This document shows, one piece after another, positions 33,457 through 41,894 of a DNA stretch of 64,000 bases. Location of the stretch: the NCBI GenBank assembly GCA_947631925.1, contig CANRNE010000001.1, forward strand, positions 116,030-180,029. The letters are read 5' to 3'. Position 1 is the first letter of the stretch; each line of letters begins with the position of its first letter. The DNA is from an uncultured Clostridia bacterium. GTDB lineage: Bacteria > Bacillota > Clostridia > Christensenellales > Borkfalkiaceae. Position numbers and translations under genes: made by a program. The notes beneath the pieces are model-generated. The model did no database searches and had not been told where the DNA came from. It saw only the letters and a list, made by a program, of their open reading frames with translations.

Positions 33457-34725
33457 ATGGCAGCAGCAAAGAAAGGCTATCTCGAGAGAAGTTTGAGCGG
33501 GAAGGAGCGCACGGACGACAACGTCCTTCCCCATGCCCCCAAGGGGAGATTCTCCCTGTGTTGGGATGTGCTGAAGGGGAGATTCGGGCGCCTCGTCCTC
33601 ATCAACCTCCTCCTTGTGCTCTGCTTTGCACCCCTCATTGCGGTCATCGTCCTTCGCACCCTCAACGTGGGGACGCAGATTATCGCAGGCCCCTACGCGG
33701 GCGCATTCGGCGTGGGCGCCGGCGCCCTGCACGACGTGACGGGCTATGCCGAGAACATTCTCTTCTACACAGACCTCTTCTATTTCGCCCTCGTCGTTCC
33801 CGCCCTCTTCATCGCGGGAATCGGGATTTCGGGCGGCGGGTATCTCATCCGCAACATGCTGCGCACGCAGGGGATTTATGATTTCAAGGACTTCGGCCGC
33901 GGCATCAAGCGCAACATTCTGCCCGTCACCGAGGCCACCGTCCTCTTCTCCGTCGTCCTCTTTGTCGCCCGCCTCATGGGCAATTATGCCGAACTGCAGG
34001 TGGCGGTCGGCTCTCCCGTCGCGGGCTGGCTCATCGCCTCCGAAGTCATCGGCTACATCTTTGTCGGAATTGCCGCCCTCATCTCCCTTTGGATGGTGGC
34101 GCTCGGCATGAGCTACCGCCTCGGCCCCTGGGCGCTCTTCAAGAACGCCGCCGCGGCGACCTTCCTTTTGCCCCATTTCTCCATCCTATTCGCCGCCCTC
34201 GCCCTCTGGCCCCTGTTCATCATCATCTTCGTGAGCGGGATTTTCTTCACCATCGTCCTCGTCGCCGTCGTCTTCATCGGCTTTGTCTATTCCCTTCTCG
34301 TCTGGCTGGATTATACCCAGTGGGTATTCGACACCCGCGTCAGCCCCGCCATCGTCATTGCGGCGGAGGAAGAGGAAGAGACGCCCGACAAGAAGGCGGA
34401 GGACAAGCCCTTGGACCCCGAGGCAGAGCGGCGCATTCTCGTCGCCTACGGAAAATCCGACCTCGCCGCCCGTCCCATGCAGGCGGTGGATGCGGACAAG
34501 ACGGCGATTTCCCCGCTTACGGGTAGCTTCACCCGCGCCGACCTTCGCCGCATTGCCGAGAGCAAACAGGCGCTTCGCGCCGAGACGGCGGCCTATGAAA
34601 ATGCCCACAAGGGGGAGGAAAAATACACCGCCTACAACAAGCAGTTCGAGGACCGCGACCGCGCCCTGCAGGGCAAGGGGAAGGGCAAAAAACTCACCCC
34701 GCCCAAGCCTTCGAGACGCAAATAG
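33457..34725 (+). CDS. Polytopic membrane protein, possibly DUF624/YesL-like
   Basis: 422 residues. The start has CGGAG upstream. After a polar N-terminus, a short amphipathic segment (SLCWDVLKGRFGRLVLINLL) leads into about six membrane helices (residues about 45-290). A long charged cytoplasmic tail follows (EEEEETPDKKAED, then KGKGKKLTPPK). The GRFxxLVxINLLLVLCF start with paired helices recalls YesL/DUF624 membrane proteins, but I am not sure. It is the first gene of an operon with methyltransferase, hslO and two repeat proteins. No substrate can be deduced. Confidence 0.6.
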   Translation: MAAAKKGYLERSLSGKERTDDNVLPHAPKGRFSLCWDVLKGRFGRLVLINLLLVLCFAPLIAVIVLRTLNVGTQIIAGPYAGAFGVGAGALHDVTGYAENILFYTDLFYFALVVPALFIAGIGISGGGYLIRNMLRTQGIYDFKDFGRGIKRNILPVTEATVLFSVVLFVARLMGNYAELQVAVGSPVAGWLIASEVIGYIFVGIAALISLWMVALGMSYRLGPWALFKNAAAATFLLPHFSILFAALALWPLFIIIFVSGIFFTIVLVAVVFIGFVYSLLVWLDYTQWVFDTRVSPAIVIAAEEEEETPDKKAEDKPLDPEAERRILVAYGKSDLAARPMQAVDADKTAISPLTGSFTRADLRRIAESKQALRAETAAYENAHKGEEKYTAYNKQFEDRDRALQGKGKGKKLTPPKPSRRK

Positions 34726-34733
34726 GGGGTACC

Positions 34734-35483
34734 ATGTCCGAAGCCTATACCCATCTTGCCGATTGGTTCGAATTTCTCAACGATGACTGCGACTATCCCC
34801 GTTGGTCGCAGTATTTTATTGACGGACTTGCCCGTCTGCATGCGGGGAGACGGGGTTTGGAACTCGGCTGCGGGAGCGGGGCATTCACCCGTGCGCTCGT
34901 CAAGGCGGGCTATTCGATGACGGGCGCCGACATCTCCCCCGCCATGTTGCAAAAGGCGGAGGCACTCGCCCGCGCAGAGGGCATTCGCGCCGAATTTGTG
35001 TTGCAGGACGCCGCGACATTGCGGGCTCCCGCGCCCTTCGACTTCATCCTCGCGCCCAACGATTGCTACAACTATCTGCCCCCGTCCCGTCTTTTGGGCG
35101 CTTTCCGCCATGCCGCCTCCTGCCTCGTGCGGGGCGGACTGCTCTGGCTGGATGTCAGCACGCCGCGCAAATTGCGCACCCAAGTTGCAAATAATACGAT
35201 GGTGGACGACCGCGACGAGGTCACTTACCTCTCCTTCAACCGTTTGGAAGAGGGCCGCGTGGAGACGGACGTCACCCTCTTTGTGAGAGAGCGGGGGGAG
35301 ACGTACCGCCGCGAAGACGAGCACCACACCCAATATATTCACGAAAAAGAGAGCATCCTCACCGCCCTCGAGGGGGCGGGCTTCGGGCAGATTTTTGTGG
35401 AGGGACACCTCGGCGAAGACCCCGAAAACAGCGACAGGTGGAACTTTTTATGCGTAAAACAAGCACAATCTACAAAACATTGA
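34734..35483 (+). CDS. Class I SAM-dependent methyltransferase
   Basis: 249 residues with clear motif I LELGCGSGAF (about 42-51), motif II acidic residue in TGADIS, and motif IV region FDFILAPNDCYNYL. The last part of the gene overlaps hslO by 34 bases. The substrate is unknown; similar small methyltransferases act on small molecules, tRNA or proteins. It starts 8 bases after the membrane-protein gene. Confidence 0.85.
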   Translation: MSEAYTHLADWFEFLNDDCDYPRWSQYFIDGLARLHAGRRGLELGCGSGAFTRALVKAGYSMTGADISPAMLQKAEALARAEGIRAEFVLQDAATLRAPAPFDFILAPNDCYNYLPPSRLLGAFRHAASCLVRGGLLWLDVSTPRKLRTQVANNTMVDDRDEVTYLSFNRLEEGRVETDVTLFVRERGETYRREDEHHTQYIHEKESILTALEGAGFGQIFVEGHLGEDPENSDRWNFLCVKQAQSTKH

Positions 35484-36334
35484 TTTGGGACGAGGAGGTC
35501 TCCCTCGCCGTCCTCGACAGCACGGCGCTCGTCAACGAGGCCATCCGCCGTCACCGTCTCACGCCCGTCGCCGCGGCGGCATTGGGGCGTACCATGTCCG
35601 CGACTGCCTATCTCTGCAGCTGGCTCAAGGACGAAAAGAGCCTGCTCAGCGTGACGGTTGCGGGGGACGGCGTCGGGGGAAAAATCTGCGTCTCGGGGGA
35701 CGGAAAGCTGCACATGCGCGGCTTTGCGGAAAACCCTTCGGCAAATCTTCCCCCCCGCGCGGACGGGAAGCTCGACGTCGGCGGATTTGTCGGACGGGAG
35801 GGGACGCTCACCGTCATCCGCGACGACGGCAGCGGCATTCCCTACGTGGGGACGAGCGCGCTCGTCTCGGGCGAGATTGCCGAGGACTTCTCCGCCTACT
35901 TTTTGACGAGTGAACAGCGCCCGACCGCCATTGCGCTCGGCGTCAAAATCGGAACCGACGGCAAGTGCTTGGGCGCGGGCGGCGTCTTCTTCCAGCCCCT
36001 TCCCGGGGCGAGCGAGGCAAGCATCTCGCACATCGAGAAGATCATCGGCGACTATGCCCACGTCTCCACCCTCATCGAGACAGTCGGCGCGGAGGGGATT
36101 CTCTCCGACATTGCCGCGGGTTGCAACATTGCCTCGCGCACCGTCTCCTACAAGTGCCACTGCTCGCGGACTGCCATCCGCAGTCTCATCCTCTCCCTCG
36201 GAAGGGAGGAGGCGGAGAGCATCCTTCGCGAGATGGGGGAAATCAAGGTACACTGCGACTACTGCAACACGGACTACGAATTCGGCGCGGACGAAGTGCA
36301 TGCGCTGTTCGGAGGAAAGGATGAAGGAAGATAA
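35450..36334 (+). CDS. hslO: Redox-activated chaperone Hsp33
   Basis: 294 residues from ATG at 35450, chosen because AGGTGG lies 8 bases upstream; a GTG four codons earlier is less likely. The holdase domain fills residues 1-225. The zinc/redox switch cysteines C236 and C238 (KCHCSR) and C269 and C272 (HCDYCN) are all present, in the CXC-X30-CXXC layout. When oxidised, these form disulfides and Hsp33 holds unfolding proteins. It overlaps both the preceding methyltransferase and the next TPR gene (14 bases). Confidence 0.95.
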   Translation: MRKTSTIYKTLIWDEEVSLAVLDSTALVNEAIRRHRLTPVAAAALGRTMSATAYLCSWLKDEKSLLSVTVAGDGVGGKICVSGDGKLHMRGFAENPSANLPPRADGKLDVGGFVGREGTLTVIRDDGSGIPYVGTSALVSGEIAEDFSAYFLTSEQRPTAIALGVKIGTDGKCLGAGGVFFQPLPGASEASISHIEKIIGDYAHVSTLIETVGAEGILSDIAAGCNIASRTVSYKCHCSRTAIRSLILSLGREEAESILREMGEIKVHCDYCNTDYEFGADEVHALFGGKDEGR

Positions 36335-37958
36335 CATCAGCACCCTGCGCTTTGACGACGATTTTTTTGTCGAGAGCGCGGAAAACCGCTATGACGACGG
36401 CGACTATCTCGGCGCGCTCACCCTGCTCAACAAGCGGGAGCGCATGCACGCGCCCCTCGCCGACGCCTATGCCGCCTACGCCGATGTCTATGAGGCATTG
36501 GAACTCTGGCAGCTCGCCATCGACTGTTGGTACCGCTTTCTCGATACCTGCAACGAGGCGGATTTCTCCGAGGGCTATGAGGGGCTTGCGGTGTGCTATG
36601 CCCGCCTCGGGGACGAATTCCGCTCCAACACCTACTACCGCCGTGCCTATCTCGAAGTGGGGGGCACGGAGGAGGAGATTGCCGACTATCTCGCCAAGCC
36701 GCCCAAACTTCACCTCGTGGAGGACGAGGAGGACAACGCCGAGACGGTCGCCGCAGGCCTCGCCCGCCTCAAGATGGGGGACCTTACGGGCGCGAAGGAA
36801 GTGTTCTCGGAGATAGAAGCGGGGACGCCCTGCTATGCCGCCGCCGCGGGCCTCTCCGCGATGTGTACCCTCATGATGGGGGACGAGGAAGGCGCGGAAA
36901 AAGAGGTCTCCGCCCTGCTTTCGGAATATCCCGAGGACGTGCAGGTGCTCACGACGTACTGCGCCGTGCTCGGCGCAAGGGAGAAGCCCGACGAGGCGCG
37001 AGAGGTGGCAAAAAAGCTCTCCGAACTCCCCGTGCACGGGACGGACGACTTGTACCGCGTCGCCACAGCCCTCTGCGAGACGGGCCTGCACCGCGAGGCG
37101 TATGAGAAGCTGAAACTTCTCTTGGACCGCCTTCCCTATGACGACAACGTCCTCTGGTTCTATGCCGTCGCCGCAAACCGCGTGGGGGAGAACGAGCAGG
37201 CCATCGAGGCGCTCGAGATGCTCACCACCGTCTATCCCCGCAAGGCGGTCGCAAGATACTACCTCGAGGCGCTCCGCCTCGCCCGCGACGGCGGGGAATC
37301 CGTCACCCTGCAGTATTTCTACCGTCTTCCCGAACAGGAGTACAGTCGGGTCGCGGCGTTTCTTCTGCAAATCAACAAGGACACGGAAGCGGGGGAAGAC
37401 ATCTGCGCGACTTCGGACTTTGCCGACGCCTTTCACCTCGCCTTCGACGAGATGGAGGGGCGGGACGCCAAGCTCCAGCTCCTTGCGGCAAAGGTGGCGG
37501 AAAAATACCGCGCCGACCCCCTTCTGCGCGAGATTTTGCTCGACTATCAGGGGGACGAGATGGTCAAGCTCTCTGTGTTGCACGACCTCATCTGCCGCAA
37601 CGAGGAAAATTCCTTCGGCGTCGTCATCTGCGAACTGTATAAGGAGGTGTTCCTCCACGAACTTCGCATCGGAAGGCGCAGACAGGAGGATTTCCTCGAC
37701 GCCTTCGCCGACGTCTATGCCCGCTTTTCGATTTTGGGCGACCGCTACGAAAACAGAATTTGCGGGGCGGCGGAGGACCTCTACAGCTCCCTTGCGGAAG
37801 CGGGCGCGTGGGAGTACTTCTCCGAACGTGCCGCCCTCGCGTCTGCCATCTACCGTGAGGCGCGCCTCGAGGACGGGGAGACCTCCTTGGACGACATCTG
37901 CAAGCTCTTCGAGGCAGACAGAAGGATGACCGAGCGCATCCTCAACTTCATGATGTGA
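36321..37958 (+). CDS. TPR-like repeat protein
   Basis: 545 residues. The start ATG at 36321 follows GGAGGAAAGG and lies inside the end of hslO. The sequence is a run of paired amphipathic helices with TPR-like signatures such as YDDGDYLGALTLLNKRER, AIDCWYRFLDTCNEADFSEG and ENEQAIEALEMLTTVYPR. No signal peptide or membrane helix is seen, so it should be a cytoplasmic scaffold. Acidic overall. Partner unknown. Confidence 0.75.
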   Translation: MKEDNISTLRFDDDFFVESAENRYDDGDYLGALTLLNKRERMHAPLADAYAAYADVYEALELWQLAIDCWYRFLDTCNEADFSEGYEGLAVCYARLGDEFRSNTYYRRAYLEVGGTEEEIADYLAKPPKLHLVEDEEDNAETVAAGLARLKMGDLTGAKEVFSEIEAGTPCYAAAAGLSAMCTLMMGDEEGAEKEVSALLSEYPEDVQVLTTYCAVLGAREKPDEAREVAKKLSELPVHGTDDLYRVATALCETGLHREAYEKLKLLLDRLPYDDNVLWFYAVAANRVGENEQAIEALEMLTTVYPRKAVARYYLEALRLARDGGESVTLQYFYRLPEQEYSRVAAFLLQINKDTEAGEDICATSDFADAFHLAFDEMEGRDAKLQLLAAKVAEKYRADPLLREILLDYQGDEMVKLSVLHDLICRNEENSFGVVICELYKEVFLHELRIGRRRQEDFLDAFADVYARFSILGDRYENRICGAAEDLYSSLAEAGAWEYFSERAALASAIYREARLEDGETSLDDICKLFEADRRMTERILNFMM

Positions 37959-37964
37959 GAGAGT

Positions 37965-38768
37965 ATGGAACTTATCGACTTTGAGGGAATCTTTCAGGCA
38001 AAAATTCTCGAAACCTATCACAAAAACAGGGGAAAATTCGACGCGAAGAAGGTGCACAAACTCGTGCGGAAGACGTATTCCGCCCTTGCGGACACCCCCC
38101 TGCCCGAGATTAAGACGACGCCCCGCGCCTATTTTCGCGAGAAGACGGACGCCGAACTCTGCGCGCTCCTCTTGGCGTATGACGGCTCTGCGTATGAAAT
38201 TCCCGAGCTGCTCACCGACGAACTGTCCAAGCGGGATGCGAAAAATCTTCTCCCCCTGCTCGACGGCGCGCCTTCGGAAAAACTCTTGGGCAGCGCACTC
38301 GTCGCAATCGGTGCCAATCCCGTCGCCTATCCGCGCTATTTCGAGCTGATGGGAACCGCAGACGACGCCCTTGCGGAGCAGCTCTTCGATTTGCTCTCCG
38401 AACATCCCGAAGAGAGCAAGGCGGGCGCCTTGGCGCTCTCCCGAAAGGGGATTCGCCGCGAGCTCATGCTCGACCTCCTCTCCCGCACCGCGGCAGGGGA
38501 CGACGAAGTACTCGCCCTTCTTCTGCACGCCCTCCACGGGAGCGAAGACCTCTCCCTCGGGGCAAAGTACCTCGCCCGCTACGGGGACAGCCGCGCCCTC
38601 GGGGACCTTGTGGAACTCATGGGGAGCGAGGACATCGACTATGCGGAGTATCAGGAGCTCCGATGCGCCGCAGAGGCGCTCGGCGGAACAAATTTTGCGG
38701 AGCGCGACTTTACCGACGACCCCGCCTATCAAGCCGTCCTCTCCGTCAGCCAACCCCCCTCCGATTGA
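37965..38768 (+). CDS. Helical-repeat protein of unknown function
   Basis: 267 residues, cytoplasmic, made of successive helices (ELCALLLAYDGSAYEIPELL, ALALSRKGIRRELMLDLLSR) resembling HEAT-like repeats. It starts 6 bases after the TPR gene and ends 15 bases before the kinase, so it may be co-transcribed with both. I recognise no family. Confidence 0.6.
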   Translation: MELIDFEGIFQAKILETYHKNRGKFDAKKVHKLVRKTYSALADTPLPEIKTTPRAYFREKTDAELCALLLAYDGSAYEIPELLTDELSKRDAKNLLPLLDGAPSEKLLGSALVAIGANPVAYPRYFELMGTADDALAEQLFDLLSEHPEESKAGALALSRKGIRRELMLDLLSRTAAGDDEVLALLLHALHGSEDLSLGAKYLARYGDSRALGDLVELMGSEDIDYAEYQELRCAAEALGGTNFAERDFTDDPAYQAVLSVSQPPSD

Positions 38769-38783
38769 CAAAAAGAGAAAACA

Positions 38784-40172
38784 ATGGGCCTTCTCGATTA
38801 CATCAACGAATACTACATCGGCACAAAGATGTTCTCCATGCCCATCACGGAGGGCTTTTTCTGGCTGTTCTGTATTCTGACTTTCTACCCCGTCAAACGC
38901 AATCTGAAGTCCGTCCTCATCGCGCTTTTGCAATTCTTTGTCATCTGGCCGGTATTCATCGTGCTGAAATGGTTGGTGCGCAACACGGGGTTCAATGTGA
39001 CGTACATCTACCTCATCGCATGCGCGATTTATGCCGCCGCGGCGGGGTTCCGCACCCCCGTCAACACGCTCATCCGCTTCTGCACCTACTCCACCGCATA
39101 CGTCTTCGGAACGGCATTCGGCAAGGCGGCGGGCGGCGTCGTGTATCTCAACATCCTGCATGCCGAATACACCTTGACGACGGGATATATCTTCATCGCC
39201 GTTCTCGTCCCCCTCGTCCTCTTCACGCACTTTCTGCTCATGAAGCTGTTCCCGCTCGAAAAGCACGAGCAGGTGGGGGCAGTCTGGCTGATACCGCCGC
39301 TGATTGTTGCGATTTTCTCCAACATTGCAAAGATTTTGGTGGATGTCATCAAGGGGGATGAACTGCCCTTCTTCGGGCTGGAGGAACAGCAGAGTTCTCT
39401 GCTCATCTTCCTGCTCGGCTTGGTGCTCTATTTGTTCAATGTGCTCTCCTACATGCTCTGCTTCCGCCAGAGCGCGGAGCTCGAGCGCAAAAAGAGGACG
39501 GAGGCGAAAATCTCCGTGCTCGAATCCGAGAGCACGAACACGCAGGATACGGCGCTCATCTTCAAAAACAGCATGGAGGAGATGCGGAGTATCCGTCATG
39601 ACATCAAGAACCAGCTTGCCTATTTGCAAATCATGATGGACAGCAAAGACTATGCGGGCATGGAGGAGTATTTCCGCGAGCTGAACAAGAACGTCTCAGG
39701 CGTGCTCAACGTGAGCGACTGCGAAAACATCACCGTGCGCAATGTCCTGAATTTGGAGAATTACCGCGCCAAACAGAGCGGCGTGCGCATCGATTCCCGC
39801 ATCACAATCCCGTCCAAACTCGGCATCGCCGACATCGACCTTACGACGGTGCTCATGAACTTGCTCGACAACGCCATCGAGGCATGTATCGAGGACGGCT
39901 GTATCGACCCCGTCATCGAATGCAACATGCGCCAGCAGGGGCGCTATCTCTTCATCAACGTGAAGAACCCCGTAGCGGACAAGTCCAAGCACGCCTCCCG
40001 TCTCAGCCTCCGGACGACAAAGCCGGAGAAGGAGCTGCACGGGCGGGGCACAAAAATCGTGGCGGCGATAGCATCCAAATACGAGGGGGCGTTTTCGCAC
40101 AAGATAGAAGGGGACTGCTTTATTGCAGACGTGATGCTCTATAATACGTGGGGGGAAGATGGAAACAATTAA
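38784..40172 (+). CDS. GHKL-type sensor histidine kinase (AgrC-like), second copy
   Basis: 462 residues. Six or seven membrane helices fill residues about 15-225. The linker is acidic and coiled (ERKKRTEAKISVLESES). The phospho-acceptor is the histidine in RSIRHDIKNQL (about 272), the N-box is NLLDNAIEACIE and the glycine box is HGRGTK. The gene overlaps its response regulator by 14 bases. The membrane sensor suggests an extracellular peptide or cell-wall signal. The CBM6-like lipoprotein/GH3 genes right after the pair are a plausible target. Confidence 0.87.
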   Translation: MGLLDYINEYYIGTKMFSMPITEGFFWLFCILTFYPVKRNLKSVLIALLQFFVIWPVFIVLKWLVRNTGFNVTYIYLIACAIYAAAAGFRTPVNTLIRFCTYSTAYVFGTAFGKAAGGVVYLNILHAEYTLTTGYIFIAVLVPLVLFTHFLLMKLFPLEKHEQVGAVWLIPPLIVAIFSNIAKILVDVIKGDELPFFGLEEQQSSLLIFLLGLVLYLFNVLSYMLCFRQSAELERKKRTEAKISVLESESTNTQDTALIFKNSMEEMRSIRHDIKNQLAYLQIMMDSKDYAGMEEYFRELNKNVSGVLNVSDCENITVRNVLNLENYRAKQSGVRIDSRITIPSKLGIADIDLTTVLMNLLDNAIEACIEDGCIDPVIECNMRQQGRYLFINVKNPVADKSKHASRLSLRTTKPEKELHGRGTKIVAAIASKYEGAFSHKIEGDCFIADVMLYNTWGEDGNN

Positions 40173-40893
40173 AGTTCGTATTTGTGACGATGACAAGTTT
40201 GCGGTGGGTGCGGTGCAGGGCGCCGTCGTCTCCGCATTCGAAAAGTACGGCGTCCGCGCGGAGACCGAACTCTTTTCGGATGGCGCGTCGCTTTTGGAGG
40301 CGTTCCGCACGTCGGGTTGCGACCTCTGCCTTCTCGACGTCGATATGCCGGGCGAGGACGGCATCCGCTGTGCGCAAAAACTGAGGCAGGAGAGGGCGGA
40401 TACGGAAATCATCTTCGTCTCCAACTGCGAAAACCGCGTGTTTGACTCCTTTCGCGTGGAGCCCATCGCGTTCGTGCGCAAGAATCGCTTCTTCGCGGAC
40501 ATGACGGACGCCATTGCAACGTACATGGGGCGCAAGAACAAGCACAGACGCTCTCTTGCCGTGAAGAGCGGCGGGGAAATTGTCAACCTGCCCATCGACG
40601 ACATCGTCTATATCGAGGGTGCGCTCGCCAAACAGCACATCCATGTCAGGGGGAAGAAGGAATATTTCTCCATCTCGTCCTCCATGAAGGCACTCGAAGA
40701 GGCGCTCGAGGAGTACGGATTTTTGCGCATTCACAACGGATTTCTCGTCAATCTGCTCAGCGTGGCAGCCATCCGCGCCGACGAAGTCGAGCTCAAGGAC
40801 GGAACGACGCTCCCCTTGGCGCGCGGCAGGGCGCAGGCCACGCGGGAAAAATTCCTTGTCATGATGCACAAGAGCGGGAACATCACCTTTTAG
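40159..40893 (+). CDS. LytTR-family response regulator, second copy
   Basis: 244 residues. The receiver has acidic residues at 10-12 and D60 in LLDVDMP as likely phosphorylation site. The following positions differ from the first pair (IFVSNCENR, then FVRKNR replacing the usual VKP), so the lysine position is KN rather than KP. LytTR domain about 140-235 (DDIVYIEGALAKQHIHV, LRIHNGFLVNLLSV). Its start lies inside the kinase gene behind GGGGGGAAG. Confidence 0.87.
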   Translation: METIKVRICDDDKFAVGAVQGAVVSAFEKYGVRAETELFSDGASLLEAFRTSGCDLCLLDVDMPGEDGIRCAQKLRQERADTEIIFVSNCENRVFDSFRVEPIAFVRKNRFFADMTDAIATYMGRKNKHRRSLAVKSGGEIVNLPIDDIVYIEGALAKQHIHVRGKKEYFSISSSMKALEEALEEYGFLRIHNGFLVNLLSVAAIRADEVELKDGTTLPLARGRAQATREKFLVMMHKSGNITF

Positions 40894-40988
40894 GCGGACG
40901 GTTCCCGCAAACCATTCGAAAAAACCGACAGGTTATTCGGCGGTAGAAGTCAATTCTTCCCGCACGGAGACCTGTTCTTTTTTTGCTC

Positions 40989-41016
40989 TTGCAAACTTTC
41001 GGGCGGCGGCTATAAT
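40989..41016 (+). promoter_or_regulatory. Promoter of the CBM6-like lipoprotein/GH3 operon
   Basis: TTGCAA (40989-40994), 16-base spacer, TATAAT (41011-41016). Confidence 0.75.
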
Positions 41017-41049
41017 GTGAATTACAAAACTTTTTTGTGGAGGTTTCAC

Positions 41050-41880
41050 ATGAACAAAAAAATTACCGCAACCCTCTGTACCCTGATGGCGGCCGCAACC
41101 GCATTTGCATGCTTCGCGCTCGGCGCCTGTGCAGAAGACCCCTATAAGGGCATTGTCGGCCTCGACCTCGAGAATTCTTCCGATTTCATCTTCGAAGCCG
41201 AGGAAGCCAAGCTCGTCGGCAAGGCGATGCGTCCCTCGTCCAAGAGCGTCAAGGAGGACTTTGACCTCTATCTCGGGGATGGACACGTCGTCGAGCACGA
41301 GAGCGCGCACGGCGGCAAGTATGTCGGTTACATGGGCGCCAACAAGGGCGACTACATCGAGTACGAAATCGAATCCGCCGTCCCTTGCTATACGACTCTC
41401 TCCATCAGCGCCGCTTCCAATCTGAGACTGTACTATTTCATCTGCTGGCGCGACGTGGACACGGGCGTGTTCGTCAACGGCGAGCAGGTCTTCGCCAAGG
41501 AGAACCACGAGGAGACCATCGATATCGTCGCCCTTTCCTTCAATGAGAACATCGTCTATGAGAACGTCAAACTCAAGAAGGGCGTCAATACCATCCGTAT
41601 TCAGGCGCTCGCCGAGGAAGAACTGCAGTACTGGCATGTGGACCGCAGACCCAAGGCATTCGACATCTTCGGAAAGAAGTATTCCAAGATTCCCAACATT
41701 GACTACATCAAAATCACGGCAAGCGTCGGCGAGGACAACTTCACCTTTAAGAACCGCAAGACGGACAATGAAATCAACACCAACGGCAAGAATACCTTGA
41801 ACAGCGCGCCGTGGTTCAACGGATACACCTATACCGACGAGGATTACGCGAGCTACGACACATGGGTCAATAACCTTTGA
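41050..41880 (+). CDS. Lipoprotein with a CBM6/CBM35-like carbohydrate-binding domain
   Basis: 276 residues from ATG at 41050 (GGAGG 7 bases upstream). The signal peptide ends in the lipobox LGAC, so the mature protein is lipid-anchored outside the membrane. FIFEAEEAKLVG, then GGKYVGYMGANKGDYIEYEI and a later VKLKKGVNTIRIQAL are the ordered motifs of CBM6/35 modules, which bind glycans through a beta-sandwich. It ends 14 bases before the GH3 gene and probably delivers or tethers the same glycan. Confidence 0.78.
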   Translation: MNKKITATLCTLMAAATAFACFALGACAEDPYKGIVGLDLENSSDFIFEAEEAKLVGKAMRPSSKSVKEDFDLYLGDGHVVEHESAHGGKYVGYMGANKGDYIEYEIESAVPCYTTLSISAASNLRLYYFICWRDVDTGVFVNGEQVFAKENHEETIDIVALSFNENIVYENVKLKKGVNTIRIQALAEEELQYWHVDRRPKAFDIFGKKYSKIPNIDYIKITASVGEDNFTFKNRKTDNEINTNGKNTLNSAPWFNGYTYTDEDYASYDTWVNNL

Positions 41881-41894
41881 TTGCGGAGGGGATT

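Noticed and set aside
36243..39629. 1,128-codon minus-strand frame opposite TPR/HEAT/kinase genes
   Set aside because: Antisense shadow spanning several clear plus-strand genes.
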